16,402 nt of DNA from an uncultured Spirochaetaceae bacterium (GCA_938004315.1 CALKWG010000461.1:1-16402); one strand, 5' to 3'. Numbered from the stretch's first letter, positions 1 through 7,824 are shown. Program-made: numbers and translations. The notes: generated from the letters alone by a model not told the origin.

Positions 1-45
1 CCACCGAGATCTACACTCTTTCCCTACACGACGCTCTTCCGATCT
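1..45 (+). other. Illumina P5/TruSeq universal adapter (sequencing artefact)
   Basis: These 45 bases match, from memory, the 3' part of the Illumina universal adapter, running from CCACCGAGATCTACAC to the terminal CTCTTCCGATCT. The genomic insert begins at base 46, exactly where the adapter ends, and an open minus-strand reading frame runs up to that junction. This is library sequence left at a contig end, not genomic DNA. Any gene call reaching into it is invalid. Confidence 0.98.
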
Positions 46-885
46 GACGCCTGAGACCACGAGCCCGCCGGTGGCGCCGGCTTCGATGACGAAGTCCCAG
101 CAGGCGAATACCGGCGCGTCCGTCGCGCCGCGGATGAGCGATAGGCTTTCCGCGACCTCGAAATGCGCGCCTCCGGGAGAATGGAGGTAGGATAGATACA
201 GCACGGCGTCGGGTCGGGGCTCGGCGCTTAAGTCGCGGACCAGTTCATTCGGATCGAGTTCGGCGAGATCCATGAATTCGAAGCCCCGCGAGTCCTTCGC
301 GGAGGCTTGTTTGAAAAGGCCTCGGTTGATCCTGCCGGTCGCCGTGTCGTCGGAGATGACCGCGAGCTTCCTAGCCGAGGGCAGGAGCCGGCGGATCAAG
401 TCGAGGTTGCCCGCGACGTCGGGGGCTTCGAAAAGCCCGCTCGCCGAGCCGAGCTCCTCGGGCGTATAGGCGGCAGGGGCGTTTATGCCGCCGAAAACGA
501 TATCTATGTCCTTGAAGAGGGTCTCACGCCTATCGAGGACGAAGCGGAGCGCCGGATCGTCTATGGCGAGTACCGTTTTCGGTCCGTAACCGAGCTTAAA
601 GAATTCGTCAAGATGCGCTTCGTGGGCATCCGCGAAGCGGTCGATGGGTTTGTGTTGGACGTCCAGGTAGTAGTAATCAAGGTCGAGGGCTGGCGATCGC
701 GCGGCTCCTTCCAGGATTCCTTCGTTGATGTGCGCCGTCCATCGATAGTCCTGGCGGTATGAATGCAGGACCAGTACGCGATGCTCGCCTTCGGCCCCCG
801 TATCTTGGGCCGCGGCGAATGAGCATATCGATAGGGCGAGGAACGTTAGGATCGTTCGACGGAGGGCGATTCGGAAAGCGAACAC
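46..885 (-). CDS. Periplasmic ABC-type substrate-binding sensor domain protein, 3' end missing
   Basis: An open frame of 280 codons runs from GTG at 885 to the adapter junction at 46 with no stop, so the gene is truncated. The N-terminus has an arginine-containing start, a hydrophobic core and an SFAAAQ cleavage region, that is, a signal peptide. The mature part reads VLVLHSYRQDYRWTAHINEGI, then FGGINAP, and ends CWDFVIEAGATGGLVVSGV. This is the pattern of the ABC_sub_bind-like periplasmic domain (PF04392-type) that often forms the N-terminal sensor of histidine kinases and GGDEF proteins. The missing C-terminus may therefore hold a membrane helix and a signalling domain, but that is inference. 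The start lies 2 bp after the stop of the TtcA-like gene. No Shine-Dalgarno is visible, and a possible -10 box (TACACT) ends 6 bp upstream. An in-frame TAG 18 bp upstream of the GTG limits alternative starts. It could also be a free-standing binding protein. Confidence 0.8.
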
Positions 886-887
886 GA

Positions 888-1673
888 TTACAGTGTAAGC
901 AAACTATCGCGTAATACAAGGCGGCAGGGCTCTCTATTTAACCTAATCGTGATGAGCCCTTCGAATAGCCTATGCTTCTCGGCGAGCCCGCCGGGGCAGA
1001 GCGCCTCGAGCCGGCGCCTGAACTCGGCCCGCTCCCCGCCGGCCCCGGCGGGGCAGCTGCAGCTGACGCTCAGCCAGCCCCGCTCAGCCGCGAAGCGCCG
1101 TATGCTCTCTTCGGGTATATAACAAAGCGGCCGTACGAGCTTGACGCCGAATCCAGGGTAGGCGCGCACGGGCTCCATGCCCTCTATCATGCCGCGGCGG
1201 ACGAGGTTCATAAGCGCCGTGGTCAGTATGTCGTCCAGGTGATGGCCGAGCGCGACGACGTTTAGGCCTTCCGAGGCCGCGAAGGACATCAGCGCCGCCC
1301 GGCGCAGCGAGGCGCAGCGGTAGCAGCCGAGCTCGGCGGGCGCGGGCGAGTCGACCGAGTAATCTATCAAGGGGATGCCCCAAGAATCATAGAGCTCGGC
1401 GAGCCGCGCGTCGGCCGGCGAGCGGGGGCCCGGACGCCCCGCCTCCCCGTAGACGACGCGCAGGGCTAGGAGCTTAAAAGGCGCGCTTCCTTCTCCCGCG
1501 GGCGCTTCGCCATAGGCGGCGCCGCGGCGCGCGAGGGCGTCGCGGCGGCGGGAAAGGAGGTAGGAGAGGAGCATGGAGTCCTTGCCGCCCGAGGCTCCGA
1601 TCAGGATCCGGTCGCCGGGCTTGACCATGTCGAAGTCCCGCAGCGCGCGGATGAAATGCCTTTCGACGTTCAG
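888..1673 (-). CDS. TtcA-like PP-loop tRNA 2-thiolation family protein
   Basis: This 261-residue protein of the adenine-nucleotide alpha-hydrolase superfamily resembles TtcA, which thiolates cytidine 32 of tRNA using ATP and an Fe-S cluster. Visible motifs are the PP-loop SGGKDS (28-33), CYRCASLRR (Cys117/Cys120, like the TtcA CxxC), GHHLDDILTTALMN (143-156) and a second cysteine group, CSC (205-207), where TtcA has its third cluster ligand. A longer frame exists back to ATG at 1880, but that stretch overlaps the [2Fe-2S] gene in another frame and is low-complexity. Family alignment begins near NVERHFIRALRDFDM. The likely start is CTG at 1673. It overlaps the upstream TGA as CTGA and is preceded by AAGGAG with a 5-bp spacer, the same arrangement as the ATGA start at 3138. 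An Ala/Gly-rich loop sits at 50-64. The true substrate may be a tRNA or, given the operon, a cofactor. Confidence 0.85.
   Translation of the reverse strand: MNVERHFIRALRDFDMVKPGDRILIGASGGKDSMLLSYLLSRRRDALARRGAAYGEAPAGEGSAPFKLLALRVVYGEAGRPGPRSPADARLAELYDSWGIPLIDYSVDSPAPAELGCYRCASLRRAALMSFAASEGLNVVALGHHLDDILTTALMNLVRRGMIEGMEPVRAYPGFGVKLVRPLCYIPEESIRRFAAERGWLSVSCSCPAGAGGERAEFRRRLEALCPGGLAEKHRLFEGLITIRLNREPCRLVLRDSLLTL
892..919 (-). promoter_or_regulatory. Candidate leaderless promoter inside the 3' end of the TtcA-like gene
   Basis: On the minus strand TTGTAT (919-914), a 16-bp spacer and TACACT (897-892) are followed after 6 bp by the GTG start at 885. No ribosome binding site lies between. 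The -10 to start spacing equals that at 5468 and 13733. It is a weak match taken alone, and read-through from the operon is equally possible. Confidence 0.35.
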
Positions 1674-2179
1674 GGGCGCTCCTTCGCCCGCGGCATAAGC
1701 CCCGCTCGCGCCGCGAGCTCCGCTCGCGCCGCGGCCAGGGCGCGCCGTATGCCCTCGTAGCCGGTGCAGCGGCAGAGGTTGGAGCCCATCCAGTTCCGGT
1801 CGGCCTCCTCGTTCGGCTCCGGATGCGCCCGGACCAGCGCGACCGCGTTCATGATCATGCCAGGCGTGCAGAAGCCGCATTGGAAGCCGTTCTCGGCCGA
1901 GAAGGCGCGTTGGACCGGGTGGTCGCGGAGGCCTTCAATCGTCGTGAGCTCCCTGCCCTCGCATTCGACCGCCAGGACCATGCAGGACTTCGTCGGGACG
2001 CCGTCTATGAGCACGGTGCAGGCGCCGCAGTCGCCGTTCTCGCAGCCGCACTTGGGGCCGGTTAGGCCGAGACGCTCGCGGAGGAGCCTTAGGAGCGTCT
2101 CCGCGGGGCGGGTAAGCGCGGCGCGCTCCTCGCCGTTTACCCGTAGCCTTAGTTCGTAGGGGCCTTTTCTTTCGGTCAT
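1670..2179 (-). CDS. Molybdenum hydroxylase [2Fe-2S] subunit (xanthine dehydrogenase family small subunit)
   Basis: This 169-residue iron-sulfur subunit passes electrons from the molybdenum site to FAD in xanthine dehydrogenase/CO dehydrogenase family enzymes. The N-terminal ferredoxin-like domain has GCENGDCGACTVLIDG...SC, with Cys46, Cys51, Cys54 and Cys66 binding the first cluster. The C-terminal helical domain has CGFCTPGM (Cys101, Cys104) and CRCTGY (Cys136, Cys138) for the second. All eight ligands are present and the length is normal. The start at 2179 overlaps the TGA of the FAD subunit as ATGA, with GAGGAG upstream. The C-terminus KERP is encoded by the bases that form the Shine-Dalgarno for the next gene. 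The subunit acts in the cytoplasm. The substrate cannot be told from this chain. Confidence 0.95.
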   Translation of the reverse strand: MTERKGPYELRLRVNGEERAALTRPAETLLRLLRERLGLTGPKCGCENGDCGACTVLIDGVPTKSCMVLAVECEGRELTTIEGLRDHPVQRAFSAENGFQCGFCTPGMIMNAVALVRAHPEPNEEADRNWMGSNLCRCTGYEGIRRALAAARAELAARAGLMPRAKERP

Positions 2180-3138
2180 GCTAGCTCCTCGGCGACGGTT
2201 TCGAGCGCGAGCGCGATCAAGGCGGCGCGGTACTCAGCGCCCGCGCGTTGGTCGGAGCGCGGCTCGCCCAGGGCGGCCGCCGCTCGGCCTAAGGCCCCCG
2301 CCCTAGCGTCGCCCGAAGCTGAGAGCGCCTCGGAGAGGGCGCCGTCGGCCTCGTCGGAGCGGGCCGGGTAGGGGAAGGCGCCGCCGAGGGCCCAGGCCGC
2401 CCCGCTTCGCGTACGCAAGGCGCACAGCGTGATTAAAGGATAATCTATGGGTCCCGTCCGCGTCTTACGGACGTAGGCCGCGCGAGCCTCGGTCGCCGCC
2501 TTCGGTACCCAGAAGCCTAGGAGGAGCTCGCCGGGCAGGAGGGCCAGGCGCTTGTCGAAACGGGAGCGGAGGCCCCAGCGGACGAGCCTGAGCTTAGCCC
2601 CGCCGGCGGCCGGCGCGTCGCCCGGCAGCGCCGAATAGCCGAGCGCCCCCGCGGCCAGGAGGGGCAGGACGGCCTCGCGGTAGGGTAGCTGCCCGGCGAC
2701 GTTCCCTCCCAAGGAGAGTCGGTTCCTCGTCGTGCGGTCGGCGACGCCGCGCGCCGCGTTTGAGAGGAGCGGGAAAAGCGGCCCGTCCTCGAGCTCGGCT
2801 AGGGGCAGGGCCGCGCCGAAGTAGAGGCCGTCCGCGCCGTACGGCGCGCCGCCGGCCGCCTCGCCGAGCCAGGCCGCGCCGGCGAGCGAGTCGGGCAGGG
2901 CGCCCGCCGCCTTCGCCTCGGGGACGGCCTTTACGTCGACGAGGGCGCCGACGGCGTAGGCCGCCGAGCGCCGCGCCGTCGTCAGGATCTCTGTGCCGCC
3001 GGCTAGGTAGCGCGGGGAGGCAGCGCCGCGGGCCGACGCCGCTCCGGCGGCCGCCGAGGCCGCGTTCGCCAGCGACCAAGCCTCGACCGCCTCCTCGGCG
3101 CTCTCCGGTTTAAGATAGACGACGTCGCCGGGGATCAT
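2176..3138 (-). CDS. Molybdenum hydroxylase FAD-binding subunit
   Basis: This 320-residue medium subunit carries FAD and hands electrons to NAD+ or another acceptor. It has the two family signatures: LAGGTE (45-50, usually AGGTDL) and RNRLSLGGNVAG (139-149, usually IRNxATIGGN), followed by a CO-dehydrogenase flavoprotein C-terminal-like region with VRKTRTGPIDYPLITLCA. Ala/Gly-rich stretches at about 24-42 and 80-105 look like GC-driven loop expansions. The start at 3138 overlaps the stop of the large subunit as ATGA and has AAGGAG 5 bp upstream. The gene order large-FAD-FeS implies one mRNA and a three-subunit enzyme. Confidence 0.93.
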   Translation of the reverse strand: MIPGDVVYLKPESAEEAVEAWSLANAASAAAGAASARGAASPRYLAGGTEILTTARRSAAYAVGALVDVKAVPEAKAAGALPDSLAGAAWLGEAAGGAPYGADGLYFGAALPLAELEDGPLFPLLSNAARGVADRTTRNRLSLGGNVAGQLPYREAVLPLLAAGALGYSALPGDAPAAGGAKLRLVRWGLRSRFDKRLALLPGELLLGFWVPKAATEARAAYVRKTRTGPIDYPLITLCALRTRSGAAWALGGAFPYPARSDEADGALSEALSASGDARAGALGRAAAALGEPRSDQRAGAEYRAALIALALETVAEELA

Positions 3139-5468
3139 GGTCGCTCCTTCCGCATGCTCGTCCAGAGGTACTCGGGCGTTATAGGGAGTTCACATAGTTG
3201 AACGCCGGCCGCCAGCGAGGCCGCCTGGGCTATGGCCCCCGGCATGCCGATGATGCCCTGCTCCCCCAGGCCCCGAGCCCCGTAGGGGCCGTCGCCTTGC
3301 GGCGTCTCGACGAAGTCGACGAAATACTCGGGATCCTCGCCGTAGCGCAGGAGCTTGTAGTCGCGTAGGCTCGCGTTCTGCACGCCCTGGCGCGAATCGA
3401 AGCTGAAGGCTTCCCTGGTCGCGTAGCCTATGCCCATGGCCATGGCCCCGACCAGCTGGCCGCGGGCGAGGGCGGGATGGATCACCTTGCCGACGTCCAT
3501 GGCGCAGGCCGATCGTAGCACGCGGCAGGAGCCGTCGCGGGGATCGAGCTCGAGCTCGACGCCCTCGGCGCCCATGGTCCACTCCAGGCCCGGGCGGCCT
3601 TCGCCGCTCTCGGGATCCATGCCCGAGAGGCCCCGGGCTATGTAGCGCCCTCGGCCGATGATCGGCCCGCCTATGGCGTTGCCGTTCTCGTAGACGTAGC
3701 CTAAGGCGACGGCGCTTATGGGCAGCCCGTGCGCCGGATCGTCGCGTAGGTAAATCCGCCCGTCCCCTATTTCCAAGTCCTCCTCCGGGCAGCGCAGGGG
3801 GGCGCTCGCGACGCGCTTAAGCTGGGCGACGGCGTCCTCCGCCGCCCCCAGGGCGGCGCGGCCGGCCATGAACAGGGAGCGGCTGGCCGCGGTGGTCCAG
3901 TCGTGGGGCGAGCGGTCGGTGTCGGCCTCCGGCTCCACCCGCACCATGGACGGGTCCATGCGCAGGGCCTCGGCTACGATGAGCCTAAGGCCGTCGAAGC
4001 AGCCCTGGCCGATCTCGACGACGCCGGTCGTGAGGACGGCGCTGCCGTCCTCGGCGAAGGCGAGCGTCGCGCCGGCGTCGGTGAAGGTGGGTATGGCAGG
4101 CGCCTTCCAGAAGCAGGCTAAGCCCTTGGCCCTGACCTTACCGTCGGGCATGAGCCGGCGCCGGCCCTCGTCCCAGCCCAGCCGCTCTTTTACTAAGGCG
4201 ATGCAGGCAGGGAGGTCGCCGGTGTTCGGGTCCAGGACGGCGCCCGTCGGCGTCGTATGGCCGGGCTGGGCGGCGTTCTTCTCACGGAGCGCGGCGGGGT
4301 CCATGCCCAGCTCGTCCGCCAGGAGGTCCAGGGCCCGCTCGGTCGCGTAGGACAGCTCTATGTGGCCGAAGCCGCGGAAGGCCGTGGCGAAGGGATGGTT
4401 CGTGTAGACGCAGAGGGCGTCGGCTTTCACGTTCGGGACCTTATACGGACCGGTGCAGGCCACGGCCGCGGCGCGCGAGACGTTGACCGCGTAGTCGGCG
4501 TAGGCCCCCGAGTCGAAGAGGAGCTCGATGTCCATGGCCAGGATAGCGCCGTCGCGCTCGGCCGCGATCCGTACGGTCGATTCCAGGCCCGGCCGTCCGG
4601 GGCTAGAGACCATGTCAGCCTCCCGGGCGTTGGCCAGGCGTACGGGACGGCCGGGGAAGCGCATGGCCAGGAGGCAGGCCAGGGGTTCGAGCTGTATGCC
4701 CGCTTTGCCGCCGAAGCCGCCGCCCACCGGCGGGGCTATGACGCGTATCCGCCGCTCGGGAAGCCCGAGGCCCTTGGCCAAGAGGGTGCGGACGCCGAAG
4801 GGCGACTGGGTGGAGCTCGTCACCGTGAGGCGACCGTCCAAGCCGTACTCTGCTATGGCGACGCGCGGCTCCATGGCGGCGTGGTCGCCCGGCGGGAAGG
4901 AGAAGCTCCCGGAGACGACGACCGGGGCGCGGGCGAAGGCCTCCTCGGGATCGCCCTTACGTATGCGGGTACGGTTGGCCACGTTCGTGCCTGGCTCCGG
5001 CAGTATGGCCGGGATGCGTCGGTACGAGCCCAGTCCCGGGTGCAAGACGGCGGCTCCCGGCGCCAGCGAGTCTCGGGGGCTCGCCAGGGGCGGGAGCGCC
5101 TCGAACGAAGCCTCGACCAGGCGTATCGCCGCAAGCGTCTCGGCCTCCGAATCGGCGACGACCGCCGCGACCGGCTCGCCGTAATAGCGGACCGTTTCCC
5201 GCGCCAGCGGCGGCTTGTCGCCCATATAGAGGCCAATGAGCGTATCCGGCCAGTCGGCGCCGGAAAAGGCGCCCCGCACGCCCGGGGCGGCCTCGGCGCG
5301 AGACAGGTCGACCGAGGCGATGCGGGCGTGCGCGTAGGGGCTGTAGAGCAGGGCCGCGTGCAAGGTGCCGGGTCGGACGCGGTCGTCCGTGTATCGAAGG
5401 GCGCCGCCGGTCTTGGCCGGCGCGTCCGTACGCTCGGGCGAGCCGCCCAAGTAGCGCGCGTGATCCAT
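3135..5468 (-). CDS. Molybdenum hydroxylase large subunit, molybdopterin-binding (xanthine dehydrogenase/aldehyde oxidase family)
   Basis: This 777-residue catalytic subunit hydroxylates a purine, aldehyde or N-heterocycle using water at a molybdopterin centre. The N-terminal a/b hammerhead region (GSPERTDAPAKTGGALRYTDD, 9-29) leads into the molybdopterin-binding domains. Visible motifs are PPVGGGFGGKAG (246-257), AFRGFG (363-368, the conserved substrate-pocket Arg), EIGQGC (485-490) and GLGEQG (733-738), whose Glu736 matches the catalytic base in the usual GEPP motif. Pro is replaced by Gln after that Glu. Length is normal for a three-subunit enzyme. Xanthine dehydrogenase is the likeliest activity, but nicotinate or aldehyde dehydrogenases share these motifs, so I give no gene symbol. 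The ATG at 5468 has no Shine-Dalgarno. A TATGCT box ends 6 bp upstream, suggesting a leaderless mRNA. No cofactor-insertion gene (XdhC type) is in view. Confidence 0.93.
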   Translation of the reverse strand: MDHARYLGGSPERTDAPAKTGGALRYTDDRVRPGTLHAALLYSPYAHARIASVDLSRAEAAPGVRGAFSGADWPDTLIGLYMGDKPPLARETVRYYGEPVAAVVADSEAETLAAIRLVEASFEALPPLASPRDSLAPGAAVLHPGLGSYRRIPAILPEPGTNVANRTRIRKGDPEEAFARAPVVVSGSFSFPPGDHAAMEPRVAIAEYGLDGRLTVTSSTQSPFGVRTLLAKGLGLPERRIRVIAPPVGGGFGGKAGIQLEPLACLLAMRFPGRPVRLANAREADMVSSPGRPGLESTVRIAAERDGAILAMDIELLFDSGAYADYAVNVSRAAAVACTGPYKVPNVKADALCVYTNHPFATAFRGFGHIELSYATERALDLLADELGMDPAALREKNAAQPGHTTPTGAVLDPNTGDLPACIALVKERLGWDEGRRRLMPDGKVRAKGLACFWKAPAIPTFTDAGATLAFAEDGSAVLTTGVVEIGQGCFDGLRLIVAEALRMDPSMVRVEPEADTDRSPHDWTTAASRSLFMAGRAALGAAEDAVAQLKRVASAPLRCPEEDLEIGDGRIYLRDDPAHGLPISAVALGYVYENGNAIGGPIIGRGRYIARGLSGMDPESGEGRPGLEWTMGAEGVELELDPRDGSCRVLRSACAMDVGKVIHPALARGQLVGAMAMGIGYATREAFSFDSRQGVQNASLRDYKLLRYGEDPEYFVDFVETPQGDGPYGARGLGEQGIIGMPGAIAQAASLAAGVQLCELPITPEYLWTSMRKERP

Positions 5469-5474
5469 GCCGAT

Positions 5475-5503
5475 AGCATAGACGCCCTACGCGGCGCGCG
5501 CAA
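5475..5503 (-). promoter_or_regulatory. Candidate leaderless promoter of the molybdenum hydroxylase operon
   Basis: Reading the minus strand, TTGCGC (5503-5498), a 17-bp spacer and TATGCT (5480-5475) are followed by ATCGGC and the ATG at 5468. There is no room for a Shine-Dalgarno, and transcription would begin at or within a base or two of the start codon. The TATnCTATCGGC segment recurs upstream of the HD-domain gene at 9975. Confidence 0.6.
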
Positions 5504-5544
5504 ACTAAAAACGCGCGGCGAGGCTACGGCCCCTCCGATTCATG

Positions 5545-5573
5545 TTGCTAATCCCGATAGGAACCATTAGGCT
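5545..5573 (+). promoter_or_regulatory. Candidate promoter of the receiver-PAS-kinase gene
   Basis: TTGCTA (5545-5550), a 17-bp spacer and TAGGCT (5568-5573). The same -35 hexamer and spacing precede the diguanylate cyclase gene (14699-14727). The predicted start near 5580 would give a leader of about 24 nt containing the UUCG hairpin and the Shine-Dalgarno. Confidence 0.5.
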
Positions 5574-5579
5574 TTCGCG

Positions 5580-5598
5580 GGGGCTTCGGCCCCGGAGG
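5580..5598 (+). promoter_or_regulatory. UUCG tetraloop hairpin directly abutting a strong Shine-Dalgarno
   Basis: GGGGC-TTCG-GCCCC (5580-5593) forms a stable C(UUCG)G hairpin. It is followed without a gap by GGAGG (5594-5598), which lies 5 bp before the ATG at 5604. This Shine-Dalgarno fixes the start of the kinase gene. The hairpin would stack next to the ribosome docking site and could hold it open or tune initiation. Confidence 0.55.
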
Positions 5599-5603
5599 TT
5601 CCT

Positions 5604-7784
5604 ATGGCTGCAGGCGGCGGCGTCAAGCGTTCGATACTCCTCGTCGAAGACGAAGCGATCATCGCCCTCGCCGAGAAGGCGGGGCTCGAGGCCCGCGGCT
5701 TTTTGGTGCGCCACGTCATGAGCGGCGAAGAGGCCGTACGCGTAGCCTTGGGAGCGGAGGCGCCCGAGCTCGTGCTCATGGATATAGACCTCGGGCGCGG
5801 CATCGACGGCACGGAGGCGGCGCGCCGTATCCTGGCCGAACGCGACCTGCCTATCGTCTTCCTCTCCAGCCATACCGAGCCGGAGATCGTCGATCGGACC
5901 GAGGCCATAGGGTCGTACGGCTACGTCGTAAAAAATTCCGGCATGACCGTGCTCGAGGCGTCCATCAGGATGGCCTTCAGGCTCTTTGAGGCCAAGCGGG
6001 CGGCCGCGGCGATCGAGCGTAGGCTTCAGGACGCCAACCATCTCCTTGAGCACTCCCAGCGGGCCGCCGAACTCGGTAGCTGGATGCTCGACGTGGCTTC
6101 CGGCCGCCTTAGCTGGTCCGACGAGGTCTATCGCATCTTCGGCGCCGCGCCCCGTTCCTTCCCGGCGACCTACGAAGCCTTCCTCGGCGCGGTCCATCCC
6201 GATGATCGGGCCAAGGTCGACGCTACCTATTCGGCGTCGCTCTCCGACGGCTCCCCGGGCTACGAGATCGAGCATAGGATCGTACGGCTATCCGATGGGT
6301 TGACGCGCATAGTCTACGAGCGTTGCGCCCATGAGCGCGGCCCCGACGGCATAGTCACCCGCTCCATAGGCATCGTCCAGGACGTGACCGAACGCCGCGC
6401 CGCCGAGCGGGAGTTCAAGGTTAAGGAGGAACGGTATCGCGGCGTCATAGAGCTGGCCATGGACGGTTTCTGGATAGTGGATTTAGCCGGCCGCTTCCTG
6501 GACGTGAACGAGGCGTATTGCCGTATGAGCGGCTATCGACGCGAGGAGCTCCTCCAAATGCGGATAGGCGACGTCGAGGCAGCCGAATCGGCGGACGAGA
6601 CGGCGGCCCATATAGCGCGGGTGGTCGAGACTAAGGCCGACCGCTTCCTGACCAAGCACCGGCGGCGGGACGGCTCCGTCTATGACCTAGAGGTCAGCGC
6701 CCAGTACGGCGTCGACTCTTCGGGTTCAGGCGCCATCTGGGGCTTCCTACGCGACGTGACCCTGGTGCGGAGGATGGAGGAGCAGCTTCGCGCCAGCGAG
6801 GAGCGCTATCGTACGCTCTTTAAGCTTTCGCCTCTGCCCTTCGTGGTGACTCAGGACGAGAAGACAGCCCTGGTAAACCCTGCGGCCGTCGGGTTCTTCC
6901 GCGTAGCGGACGAATCGGAGCTCATCGGCCGCCCGCCGAAGTTCTGGGTCGAGCCCGAGTACGCGGACTTGGCGAGGATGCGGCGCGAGAGGGTCCTGGC
7001 GGAGGGCGGCCAAGCCGAGCCTACCGAACTTCGGTTCAGGCTCGTCGACGGGCAAAAAATCGCCGTGATAGCCAATCTCACGCGCATCGAGTACGGCGGC
7101 CGACCGGCCCTTCTCTCGGTCTTCCAGGATATCACCGAGCTAAAGGCCGCGCAGGAGGAGACCGCGCGGCAGCTCCGGGAACGGGGCGCCCTCCTAAGGG
7201 AGATACAGCACCGTATCAAGAACAACATCGCCTCCATCGGCGCCTACCTGCATCTTCAAGCCCAAAGCTGCGCGAGCCCGGAAGCCAAGGCCGCCTTAGC
7301 CGAAGCCTACGGGCGGACGGAGAGCATCCGCCTGCTTTATGAGAAACTGCTCTTGGGCGAAGCGTATCGCGAGCTCTCCGCGAAGCGTTACCTCGAGGAG
7401 CTTTGCCAGGCCGTGCTGGCGGCGCTCGGCGCGCCCGCGGACCTGCTGACGGCAGAGATAGAAGACGTCTCCTTCGGCGTGCAGACGCTCAGCTCGCTCG
7501 GCATCATCGTCAACGAACTCCTCACCAATAGCGTTAAGTACTCGGGCGGACCGGGACGCTCGACCGCCGCGTCGGTGCGCCTGGGCCGGGAAGGCGATTC
7601 GATTCGGCTTGAGGTGTCGGACGAAGGGGCATCGCTGCCCGAAGGCTTCAGGCTCGAAGAAGCGGGCGGCTTAGGCATCATGCTAGTGCGAATGCTCGCC
7701 GAGCAGCTCGGCGGCTCTTTCTCCCTCGGCCTCCGTGGCGGCCGCACGGTGGCCGAGCTTACCTTCCCCTATCCTGCCGCTTGA
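5604..7784 (+). CDS. Receiver-PAS-PAS-PAS-histidine kinase (HisKA_2 type)
   Basis: This 726-residue cytosolic signalling protein has no signal peptide or membrane helix. The N-terminal receiver domain (9-130) has acidic residues Glu15/Asp16, phosphoacceptor Asp60 in LMDIDLG, Ser89 in FLSSHTEPE and Lys110 in YVVKNSG. Three PAS domains follow at about 140-265, 275-395 and 395-520, the first with the PAS_3-like ending SIGIVQDVTERRAAE. The kinase part starts at REIQHRIKNNIASI with His536 (HisKA_2). The ATP-binding domain has NELLTNS (637-643), VSDEGASLPEG and GGLGIMLV. Having the receiver before the sensor suggests that an upstream kinase or its own His tunes sensing. The partner regulator is not in the window. 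The architecture and receiver sequence are typical of spirochaetes. The gene is divergent from the molybdenum hydroxylase operon, but a regulatory link is only speculation. Confidence 0.93.
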   Translation: MAAGGGVKRSILLVEDEAIIALAEKAGLEARGFLVRHVMSGEEAVRVALGAEAPELVLMDIDLGRGIDGTEAARRILAERDLPIVFLSSHTEPEIVDRTEAIGSYGYVVKNSGMTVLEASIRMAFRLFEAKRAAAAIERRLQDANHLLEHSQRAAELGSWMLDVASGRLSWSDEVYRIFGAAPRSFPATYEAFLGAVHPDDRAKVDATYSASLSDGSPGYEIEHRIVRLSDGLTRIVYERCAHERGPDGIVTRSIGIVQDVTERRAAEREFKVKEERYRGVIELAMDGFWIVDLAGRFLDVNEAYCRMSGYRREELLQMRIGDVEAAESADETAAHIARVVETKADRFLTKHRRRDGSVYDLEVSAQYGVDSSGSGAIWGFLRDVTLVRRMEEQLRASEERYRTLFKLSPLPFVVTQDEKTALVNPAAVGFFRVADESELIGRPPKFWVEPEYADLARMRRERVLAEGGQAEPTELRFRLVDGQKIAVIANLTRIEYGGRPALLSVFQDITELKAAQEETARQLRERGALLREIQHRIKNNIASIGAYLHLQAQSCASPEAKAALAEAYGRTESIRLLYEKLLLGEAYRELSAKRYLEELCQAVLAALGAPADLLTAEIEDVSFGVQTLSSLGIIVNELLTNSVKYSGGPGRSTAASVRLGREGDSIRLEVSDEGASLPEGFRLEEAGGLGIMLVRMLAEQLGGSFSLGLRGGRTVAELTFPYPAA

Positions 7785-7824
7785 ACTGGGCCTCGGGGCG
7801 TCGTTTCACGTAGACTATTTATGC

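Noticed and set aside
307..762. Plus-strand 151-codon frame near the window start
   Set aside because: Antisense to the signal-peptide-bearing substrate-binding sensor frame, which has clear family motifs.
1674..1880. Extension of the TtcA-like protein to ATG 1880
   Set aside because: The extra 69 residues overlap the [2Fe-2S] gene in another frame and are Arg/Gly/Ala-rich without similarity to TtcA N-termini. A good Shine-Dalgarno stands before CTG 1673.
4257..5570. 437-codon plus-strand open frame opposite the molybdenum hydroxylase gene
   Set aside because: It is antisense to a gene with intact family motifs along its whole length. Its product is Gly/Arg-rich with no recognisable domain, as expected of GC-rich shadow frames.
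5505..6275. 256-codon minus-strand frame opposite the kinase gene
   Set aside because: It overlaps the receiver and first PAS domain in antisense, and shows no family motifs or ribosome site.
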